Below are positions 56,423 to 64,000 of a DNA stretch of 64,000 bases, one piece after another. The stretch's first letter is position 1. Each line of letters begins with the position of its first letter. A program made the translations under genes and the position numbers. The stretch is from Pseudoips prasinana (lineage: Eukaryota; Arthropoda; Insecta; Lepidoptera; Nolidae), in assembly GCA_951640165.1 (NCBI GenBank), contig OX621250.1:17695501-17759500 (forward strand). Direction: 5' to 3'. The notes below the pieces were generated by a model. That model saw nothing but the letters and a program-made list of their open reading frames with translations, was not told the DNA's origin and made no database searches.

Positions 56423-57349
56423 TTTCATTTAAAATCCTTATTCAGACAATATCAATATAGCTTGCCTGTGCGAATACCCTAACGAAGTTCCGCCTAATAT
56501 AGAACCTTGCGTACGCACGCATCTGCACGTAGCAAAACCTGAAAATGCAGTCAATTGTTCTGGGATTCAATGTAATAATTATATAGGATAAGCTAGTACG
56601 AGATTTCGAAAAGGGAAAGTCAACAATTCGAACCCACGAGGCTTAAGGCAGTATCTTTGCATCTGTAAAAGCTTTTACTTAAGGCTGTGGCTTTTCCACA
56701 CAAAATGTTTATCTTTACTGTGAGTAAAATCTCATCATCGCGTCCCGTGGGTGCTATAAGAAAATATGGGTAGAAGATGAACGGTGGCTTTCATATGTGT
56801 TATAAAAATATCGTGGTAATGTTGCTATGTGGGAAAAAATAGTTTTCAAGTAGATTTCATTTAATTCACATCTCCATCAATACGGCAAGCAACAGAACAG
56901 CTGCACAAAGACTACTACTAAAATTAAGTTATATCGACGCTTACTAATTTGGGACTTACGATATTTCTATTGGGAAATGGTTGTCTAAGAAGATGCAATT
57001 CCGCCTAACCTTTCTTAGTGATAATAACGTAACCCCTCCTAAAATGCTTTGTTAATAATCAGTCTGAGATATGTATCTTTTCACTCAAATATGAAATAGC
57101 AGTCGAGTAAATGAGACAAACTATATCTCAAGCTGATATCGATCTCGATATATAAGTGTCTGAAAAACTACCTCCGTTATTTATGTTACTGTACCTACAT
57201 ACCTGCCTACAAAGGCAAACATAAATTGAGTTGTACATTTGATTCTGTATAATAGGTTTATTTCTGCCCGAGAATGTTTCCCAATGTAATTTAAAGTAAA
57301 AGTAACCAAAATAATGTGATACGTCTAATTTTTTAATCTTTTCTAACTT

Positions 57350-59341
57350 TTGAGACCAATATATTTATATGAGTTGTATGACAGAAGGTCCTATAACCCT
57401 GATGTCAATTTCATTAATTATGTTAGAAATTATTCAAAAATTTTTAAAAAGGTTTGCATTCAAGCTAAATCTTTATATATAAGAGATAAAATTAAAAAAT
57501 CTGATAATAAAATAAAATCAGCTTGGCAAATAATTAATACTGAAACTGGTAAAAGTAGATCAAGAGATCAAACATTAGTATTGAATATTGGTGATGAACT
57601 GGTTTCAGACAAGCTTACCATTGCCAATTTTTTAGCTGCTTTTTTTTCAAATATACCCGTGGATATTACTAAGTGTCTCGCATCATCACCAGATGTGGCT
57701 GAACTCTTTTTAAATCAAAGCGTAAAACAAACTGTACCTAACTTTAGTTTTAAATCCGTAACAAGTGATGATATTATAAAAGCTTTTAAGAGTATTAAAA
57801 GGAAAGGCACAGAAGATTTGTGGGGACTGTCTGTTAAAGCAATTGAATCAATCATACTAAACATTGCTACAATTCTTGCAGCCATCTTCAATGGCTGTAT
57901 AAGTGATGGTGTCTTTCCCGATTTAATGAAAATAAGTAAGATAATACCCATTTTCAAGGCAGGTTGTTCAAAAAATGCCACGAATTATAGGCCTATCTCA
58001 ATACTACCAGCTTTAAGTAAAATATTTGAAAAGCTGATGCTCAGCCAAATGTTGTCGCACTTTAACGTGAATGAGATATTGCATAACAAGCAGTTCGGGT
58101 TTACAAGGGGCCGCTCTACTCAGGATGCAGGTTGCACATTAATTAGGTCAATATTGGAGGCTTGGGAGGGATCACAGGATGCGCTGGGAGTTTTCTGTGA
58201 TCTCTCTAAGGCTTTCGATTGCGTTGATCATCGTACGCTCGTTGTTAAACTGAAGTACTATGGAATATCTGGCACATCTCTTGATCTTGTGATGTCCTAT
58301 TTATCGGGGCGACAACAGATGGTTTCGATAGGCGGTGCCACTTCGGCACGTCATCCTGTGAAAATGGGGGTGCCCCAAGGATCTATATTGGGCCCATTTT
58401 TATTTCTAGTTTATATAAATGATCTCCCTTATCTGGTAGAGAAAGTATCAGACATAGTTTTGTTCGCTGATGATACTTCGCTCATATTTAAAGTAAATAG
58501 AAAGGATAAAGATTTTATTGAGCATAATAAAACACTCAGCTTTATATCAGAATGTTTTTCGGCAAATAATCTCTTGTTAAATGCAGGGAAAACTAAATGC
58601 ATCAGGTTCTCATTGCCGAATGTGACTCAAATTGTACCAACAGTTGCACTTAATGCGAAAATATTAGATCTAGTCCCATCGACCGTATTTTTAGGATTGA
58701 CACTTGATTCAAAATTGCAATGGGGTCCTCAGATTGAAAAGTTAGCAGGTAAATTAAGTTCGGCTTCCTATGCTGTCTGGAAAATAAGGCAATTGTCAGA
58801 TGAACAAACTGCTAGATTAGTGTATTTCGCGTACTTTCATAGCATTATGTCGTATGGCATTCTGCTGTGGGGTTCGGCGGCTGACATAGGTACTATTTTT
58901 GTATTGCAGAAAAGAGCAGTCAGAGCCATTTATGGTTTAGGCAGTCGCGATTCTTTGCGAAATTTGTTTAAAGAAATAAATATACTTACTGTGCCATCGG
59001 AATATATATATCAGAATATAATGTTTGTTAGAAAAAATATTCATAATTATAAAAAGAAAAGTGAACTGCATAATATAAATACTAGGAATAAAAACAAACT
59101 AGCCATGCCAGGCTTTAGAGTAAGCAAAACTAATAAATCATTTTTAGGAAATTGTATTAGGTTTTATAACAAGCTTCCTACTCAAATTACTGATCTGCCT
59201 GACACAAGTTTTAAAACACATATTAAACGTATACTTATGGCTAGGGGTTATTACACCACTAAAGAGTACATCGATGACAAAGACGTCTGGCTCTCACTTC
59301 CTACCTGCACATTGCTCGCTGGAGATCTTGTAGCCATATAG
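57350..59341 (+). CDS. LINE reverse transcriptase, 663 aa, open but lacking endonuclease
   Basis: The RT motifs are complete: RKGTEDLWGLSVKAIE, NYRPISILPALSKIFEKLML, FGFTRGRSTQDA, GVFCDLSKAFDCVDH (first catalytic Asp), GVPQGSILGPFLFLVYINDL and IVLFADDTSLIF (catalytic AspAsp). The C-terminal region TVFLGLTLDSKLQW, LQKRAVRAIYGL and FYNKLPTQITDLPD ends in TTKEYIDDKDVW, a pattern of Jockey/Daphne-like insect LINEs. There is no internal stop or frameshift over nearly 2 kb, which suggests a fairly young insertion. The start shown is a non-ATG codon at the truncation point; no native start is present. Confidence 0.87.
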   Translation: MRPIYLYELYDRRSYNPDVNFINYVRNYSKIFKKVCIQAKSLYIRDKIKKSDNKIKSAWQIINTETGKSRSRDQTLVLNIGDELVSDKLTIANFLAAFFSNIPVDITKCLASSPDVAELFLNQSVKQTVPNFSFKSVTSDDIIKAFKSIKRKGTEDLWGLSVKAIESIILNIATILAAIFNGCISDGVFPDLMKISKIIPIFKAGCSKNATNYRPISILPALSKIFEKLMLSQMLSHFNVNEILHNKQFGFTRGRSTQDAGCTLIRSILEAWEGSQDALGVFCDLSKAFDCVDHRTLVVKLKYYGISGTSLDLVMSYLSGRQQMVSIGGATSARHPVKMGVPQGSILGPFLFLVYINDLPYLVEKVSDIVLFADDTSLIFKVNRKDKDFIEHNKTLSFISECFSANNLLLNAGKTKCIRFSLPNVTQIVPTVALNAKILDLVPSTVFLGLTLDSKLQWGPQIEKLAGKLSSASYAVWKIRQLSDEQTARLVYFAYFHSIMSYGILLWGSAADIGTIFVLQKRAVRAIYGLGSRDSLRNLFKEINILTVPSEYIYQNIMFVRKNIHNYKKKSELHNINTRNKNKLAMPGFRVSKTNKSFLGNCIRFYNKLPTQITDLPDTSFKTHIKRILMARGYYTTKEYIDDKDVWLSLPTCTLLAGDLVAI

Positions 59342-59575
59342 ACATGACTGATCTGCTGTGTTACGTGAACTATCTGTAAATGATTGCTATCATATACTTA
59401 ATTTAAAATTATTGACTCTGTCTCAAAATGAATAATGTTATTGTTTCGAAGTTTTTCTTTTGTATACCTAAATATAATCTAAAATAATAATGCATTCAGA
59501 CAACCGATCGAGCATATATTGTGTTTGCCTACTAAATAATTACTCTAATTGGACCAAATCCCGTGTTCATGCCCG

Positions 59576-59700
59576 CTTGAGTATGTTTCGCCGGACCGTC
59601 TCAACTGGGTCGTGTTGAAACCGGTAGTAGATGAACCCACTGAGTTTGTTTCGCTGGGTCTTCTCAGTTGGGGCGCATTGGATCCGGTGGTAGCATTAAA
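59576..59700 (+). repeat. 63 bp tandem pair in a LINE 3' UTR
   Basis: cttgagtatgtttcgccgga and actgagtttgtttcgctggg start two imperfect units 63 bp apart, each ending in ccggt(a/g)gtag. Such paired units may form the 3' structure recognised by the RT. Confidence 0.75.
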
Positions 59701-59889
59701 GCGCGACCGTCGTTATTAACACAAGGTCCGTCATAATAATAATACCTTTAATATAGACAGAACCATTGACAATATGTAGTAAAAATATTAGACTTAAACT
59801 AGATAATTAAACATAATGTCTTGACAATAACTTGATACGAGCTAGCTAAATATCATTTCTGTAATAAAATAAATTTTATAAATGTTTTC

Positions 59890-60020
59890 ATACAAGATGT
59901 ACCTAAATATCTATGTTACTAGAAATAATATCTAATGTATACAACTATATTACTACAAACATGTTCTGACTATTTACAAGCGCTTTTTTAAAGTCTACGT
60001 GAATAAAAACCTTTTTTATT
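59890..60020. repeat. Repeat shared with the transposase intron
   Basis: Reverse complement of 14947-15060 with few differences (acaaacatgttctgactatt, agcgcttttttaaagtctac). It directly follows the truncated LINE at 57344-59735. Confidence 0.65.
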
Positions 60021-60354
60021 TTTTATTTATTTTTATAATATTGGTAGAAAAATAATTCAATACGTAAAGGAGCGCTGCGCTGCATTTTGAAGAAAAATTT
60101 TATGAAATTAAGAATAAGCTGTTGGCACATATTAAATCCTTACAACTTATATACCTATGTTTGCACAAGTCGATGCATATATTAGATTATTTCTCGGTGT
60201 AGTAAATATTTTCAAATAATCAGTAGAACTCATCTCAAACCTTAGACGGCACGGCTCTATTTAGCGATAGTCGTGTAGGGTTTTACGATATATTTTATAA
60301 CTAATATTTATAAGATATGACCTAGTAAACCTTTAATGACGGAAACATAGCTAT

Positions 60355-60560
60355 AGCCAGCTTTCACCGATCCGTAAGCGACCGGAGAGTAAAACACGGG
60401 GTCAGGCTTCCTGCTTTCGAGGACACGGTTAAGCTTTCGGTTCAGGTTGTATTCGTTAGACAACAGTCGTTCAGCCTTGTCAAAAGTTTACACGACGGCT
60501 TGACCAACTCCGACACTACGGTAAAGTAATGACGAAGTTGTTGAAGCAGCTCTCCGATAC
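60355..60560 (+). mobile_element. SINE-like repeat in the NCB5OR intron
   Basis: Diverged copy of the 35095 family: ctttcaccgatccgtaagcg, agacaacagtcgttcagcct and cttgaccaactccgacacta. Confidence 0.6.
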
Positions 60561-61829
60561 GCCAGATACGATAAAGTAAATATAATTAAAACATGACAAA
60601 AGCAAGCTCGGAGTTTCCTTCAGGCTTTCTTCCCCGGGTCATCCCCCTAGATGCCTAGAGAAAGCCGCAGCTTAGCGAGGGTAGTGACCTCGCCAGCAAG
60701 GATCGCAAAGACCCCCTAATCCCTGATCTGTGACCCTGTGCCTGTATTCCGTGTCAGTGATCATACTCTCTTTGTAGAACTCCGTATTTTTACTTCAGCA
60801 GCCCACTGAGCTGTAGCCAGAACACCTTAAGGGTACCCTAAAGACTCAAATATTTGTCGCTTAAGTTAACTAGGTACTAACACTGACTGTTAAGAGCCTT
60901 TTCCGTTTTCCAAATGTTCAGTGTCTTCAATTGTTAAAACAACAGTCTTAAATTTAAAAAAATACAAATACTTGTTATTTACTTTAGGTTTTTATAAAAT
61001 TGTATAAGATAAAGCAGACCGCACGTACAGACAAGTTCCAAAATATTTACTAAAAGAATATACTTCCGCATTGTGAGATTGACAAGTTCAAGTTCAAGTG
61101 TATGTGAATACGCAAGTGCAATATAAATTTTATTATTTCACTAATCTTAATATGATCGCATTCATTTCTAGACAAATTTAGAATTAATTGTATAAACTTA
61201 AGTACGGATGGGAATCGTTAACTACCCCGCCACCGCACCGTGGTTCTCAGAATCGAATTTATACAATCCATTCGATATTTCTTAACTAGTTAATTAATAC
61301 GCTTTTAACGGAAACTTAAAATCTTTTTACAGATGCCTTAAAATTGTTTTCCATTAAGCATGTTTAAAATGGTAAAAGTAATAAATGAAATCATAGTTAA
61401 TTATAAAAACCATGATTTAAGAAGTATTCAAAAGAAATTGTTTGATAGTTCTATGTTTGCCCGGTTCTTTTTATACAAGGTATATTAAAAAAAGAGAGAT
61501 GTCATTTAAATTAGCTTAGTGGTGTTAAAGATAGAATTGCCAGCAACACCTACCTACTTATTATTACCATGAGAGTAATCTCACACATGCGGGTTACATG
61601 ACCCACATCAATACATTAATATACGAAACTCCACATAATGAAAGCATAATTTATTCATCCTTTGAGTATTCCCAAAGATAACAAGGACAGTCATAAATCC
61701 TAATGAAGCCAAGCTATGTCTTTCCATAATATATAACTTTACCCACTCAAAATGTATCTAGAGTTTATATACCTTGTGCCTATTTCAATAAAATGTCTTA
61801 TGTGTACTTATTTGAGCTTAATGTTTCAG

Positions 61830-61898
61830 ACGACGCCTGGTTAGCGATTCGTGGTCGCGTCTACAACATCACACATTACTTAGCGTACCATCCCGGAG
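61830..61898 (+). CDS. Cyb5r4: NCB5OR, cytochrome b5 domain exon (first haem ligand)
   Basis: A 69 bp exon between atgtttcag and gtaaga. It encodes DAWLAIRGRVYNITHYL followed by AYHPGG, the classic cytochrome b5 haem-binding core; the His of HPGG is the first axial haem ligand. Both edges are in phase 1, so it splices in frame from the exon ending at 54547 and into the exon at 63099. The exon is too short to show up as an open reading frame alone and was found from the HPGG signature. In NCB5OR this domain accepts electrons from the C-terminal FAD/NADH reductase domain. Phase agreement on both sides makes the call strong. Confidence 0.9.
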
Positions 61899-63098
61899 GT
61901 AAGATTATACCTACCTAAAACTCTTAATTAAATATTCAACATCAAACCATTCCGGAGTATAATATCGGTCCACATCTTGAACTTTAAGGCGACGCATTGA
62001 GAAGCAAACATAGGGTGCGTCCACATTGAATTGAATGAATTATCGAACATATGAAACGCGTCTTCATGTCCATAGTGTAATAAAGAATTAATTCGTTCTC
62101 GTTACTCGTGATAATTTACGGTAAAGACAAGTGGTCGCTCACTATAGGCCTATTATAAGATGGCTCCCCAAAAGCTCTGCTCGGGGTTTTGTTGAGATCG
62201 GATCAGAAAAGTCGCAATTGAACCAATTTAAACGAATAACCCGAAGACTTGCCATGCAGAAGTGGCAATGGGCAGGGCACATAGCTCTTCTTCTTGTTCT
62301 TAGCGTTTCGATAACTCATAGAGCCGAAGGCCGCTCAGAAAGGTTCTTGAGTGGTGACCACGAATCAGAAGACCAAGCGCAGGTAGGCCCCCTACAAGAT
62401 GGACCGATGACCTTGTGAGGGTTGCTGGAAAACGCTGGATCGATAGTCGTTCGGATGATATGATGATGATTCGTTGTGTGGTTTTATGAAACCAGAGACA
62501 AAGTTTCCGCGTAAAATTAATGCACTGTCGGATATATTCGGATTGTTTTTTGTCGCCCTCGTTGACTGGTTTATTTGAGTCACTAGCTGTATCGTTGTCT
62601 ATTACGATCAAGTAAACAACAACATTTATATCAATACACTGATCAAAACACAAATACCGTGGAACACTTGCACAAATGAGTGAGAATGTAAATGTTACAC
62701 GGTCAGCTGAGGCAAGCCATGGGGGCCGTCATATTGTGACATGCGATAGATGGAGGAAAAATGTCAGGTGATGTACAAACGCTTCACTTTAAAAACTATT
62801 TTAAGGAGCAGCCAATTTATTATTTTCTTTTTTTTAAATCGACTTCTTTTTTAAAGGTACTTCAAAAAGATGACAAAAAATATCTTAAATCATCAATATC
62901 TTCAATGCGTTGCCTTAACTCTTGCGCATCCGAAATGATCTTATGGATGTCACATAATAATAGTATCGAGTCATTATAATACCTCTATAATAGATAAATA
63001 AATAATAATAAGTATTTATTTATATCGGTCACTAGCTTAGAAATGTATTTGTTATTGTATATTTTGTATTATATTTTAAACTGGAAATTGCTTCTCAG
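61899..63098 (+). other. Cyb5r4: NCB5OR intron (1.2 kb)
   Basis: Bounded by gtaaga and ttctcag. Contains the degraded LINE 3' end at 62205-62465. Confidence 0.85.
62205..62465 (+). pseudogene. Degraded LINE 3' end inside an NCB5OR intron
   Basis: Reads ITRRLAMQKWQWAGHIA, then SGDHESEDQAQVGPLQDGP, resembling the KLKWQWAGHIxRRTDxRW and RPxxxxRxVGRPQxRWxDDL motifs of lepidopteran RTE-like LINEs. Ends in gatatgatgatgatt, the usual tail. Confidence 0.7.
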
Positions 63099-63727
63099 GG
63101 CCGGACGAACTAATGCGCGGAGCTGGAATAGATGCGACGCAACTCTTCGACAAAGTACATCCATGGGTCAACTATGATTCTCTCCTAGCGAAATGTCTCG
63201 TGGGACCTTTACGATTCGACCTTCCCGATGCAGAAGAACTCTTCGACAGCTCAACCCCTTCACCCAAATCCGACCGCCTCAGAGAACCGTCTAAAGCACA
63301 AGAACTAGTTAGGAAATCAATGGAAAACTTAGCAAATTGTATCACACCAGTCCGAAAGAAAATTACGTCCAAAAGTGATGACACAAAAGGAACACCGCCT
63401 AGTAAAATCATGCAGAGCTTAATGCACTCCGCTGATTTGCCCGTCTCAATAAGTAGGAGAGCAGCTTCCAGTCCAAAAAGATCAGAGAAAAGTCCTGAGT
63501 CCCCAGTACCGCTTCGGTATGATTGGATTCAAACGTCGACGAAACTGACGATATCCGTATACACGGGTCACCTGGCTAACCCCGGCGGATGCGCCCGGAT
63601 TACTGAAGGCTTTCTGTTGATTGAAGTTGCGACCGACGGCTGGCTTAGGACGCTCAAAATGAAACCTGAAGCGAAATTAAAAGAACCTTTACAATTACGG
63701 GTGTTTGCAGAAAGCGGCAAAATTGAG
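63099..63727 (+). CDS. Cyb5r4: NCB5OR, second haem ligand, linker and start of CS domain
   Basis: The exon follows cttctcag and ends at gag|gtgagt (phase 0). It begins [20 protein letters not shown] and continues [15 protein letters not shown]. The His of KVHPW is the second axial ligand of the cytochrome b5 haem. About 100 residues of Ser/Pro/Lys-rich linker follow, and then a CS (p23-like) domain starting [18 protein letters not shown] near nt 63518 and still running at the donor site. The order b5, linker, CS is diagnostic of NCB5OR and separates it from ordinary cytochrome b5. The reductase domains must lie beyond the window. An in-frame ATG at 63113 is internal and not a start. Confidence 0.92.
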
Positions 63728-64000
63728 GTGAGTGCTATTTGGAATTCTCTTAGTCTTATATACTAATAAATAGAGTGGGGCAAAATTTGTTAGGTTCATG
63801 CAAACATGTATATGGCCAAAAGAAGAAATGTAGGTTTCGTCTATAAATAGATTTCTTTGAGACTATTGAAGTCTATTTTAGATAGTCGTGTGTTTAATGT
63901 GGTTTTGGAACACTAAACACTGGGATCATTATGGCCTGAAAAGTTGAGTAATATGTGGAGAAAATTAAATTTTCAATTTTAGTCTTATAGTAGGTTCTAT
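63728..64000 (+). other. Cyb5r4: Start of the next NCB5OR intron
   Basis: Opens with gtgagt after the CS-domain exon. No acceptor or exon seen before the window ends. Confidence 0.7.

Larger units (their letters stand above)
57344..59735 (+). mobile_element. 5'-truncated LINE with intact RT and C-terminus
   Basis: An RT-bearing frame (57350-59341) with a 3' UTR of about 390 bp. The endonuclease is missing: the first residues correspond to the linker between endonuclease and RT, so the copy is 5'-truncated, as usual for LINEs. The 3' UTR carries two imperfect copies of a 63 bp unit (59576-59700), and the end is probably at the aataataat around 59728-59742. The 3' flank (59890-60020) is another repeat. 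Confidence 0.85.
54548..61829 (+). other. Cyb5r4: NCB5OR intron (about 7.3 kb), repeat-filled
   Basis: Bounded by gtaagt and gtttcag. Contains, in order, a dispersed repeat (54925), a long fold-back (55292), a perfect hairpin (56334), a truncated LINE (57344-59735), a repeat shared with the transposase intron (59890) and a SINE-like copy (60355). No exon seen inside. Confidence 0.85.

Overview
The window looks like a lepidopteran (moth or butterfly) chromosome segment. It is AT-rich, has eukaryotic introns, and is packed with repeat types I recognise from moths and butterflies: tRNA-derived SINEs, Helitron-like elements ending in CTAG|T, a dispersed repeat carrying the 'gggttccgtaccc' motif, and LINE tails ending in GATGAT repeats. 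A short TTAGG-type telomeric motif also fits an insect. I see no bacterial operon, no CRISPR array, no rRNA and no convincing functional tRNA gene.

The only host gene I can support is on the + strand at the right end. Three exons (54401-54547, 61830-61898, 63099-63727) encode the conserved N-terminal motif, the cytochrome b5 domain and the start of the CS (p23-like) domain of NADH-cytochrome b5 oxidoreductase (NCB5OR, Cyb5r4). The splice phases agree at both joins. The 5' exons and the FAD/NADH reductase half lie outside the window or were not found.

The rest is a museum of mobile DNA. The main element is a 5.0 kb DIRS-type tyrosine-recombinase retrotransposon (3877-8888, coding on the - strand). 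It has identical 160 bp inverted terminal repeats, a complete internal complementary region, and ORFs for Gag-like, RT/RNase H/methyltransferase-like and tyrosine recombinase proteins; the RT and recombinase frames are each broken by one frameshift. Other autonomous remnants are an IS630/Tc1-like transposase with an intron and a long second catalytic spacing (14682-16453), a Jockey/CR1-like LINE with endonuclease and RT (27014-30105), and a 5'-truncated LINE (57344-59735). Among these lie at least seven Helitron-like copies (one holding a nested LINE tail with target duplication), several SINE families (one SINE nested in another with target duplication), MITEs, and many near-perfect hairpins.

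Tandem structures include a seven-copy 156 bp satellite with higher-order organisation (50069-51155), a 163 bp repeat (42036-42520), a 72 bp repeat (44195-44480), a 136 bp repeat inside a Helitron-like element, and a 1.08 kb segmental tandem duplication (45842-48803) in which one copy preserves the empty site of a repeat insertion. Long intervals around 1-740, 1870-3350, 12300-14650, 37270-41930 and 52640-54400 hold no gene that I can support.
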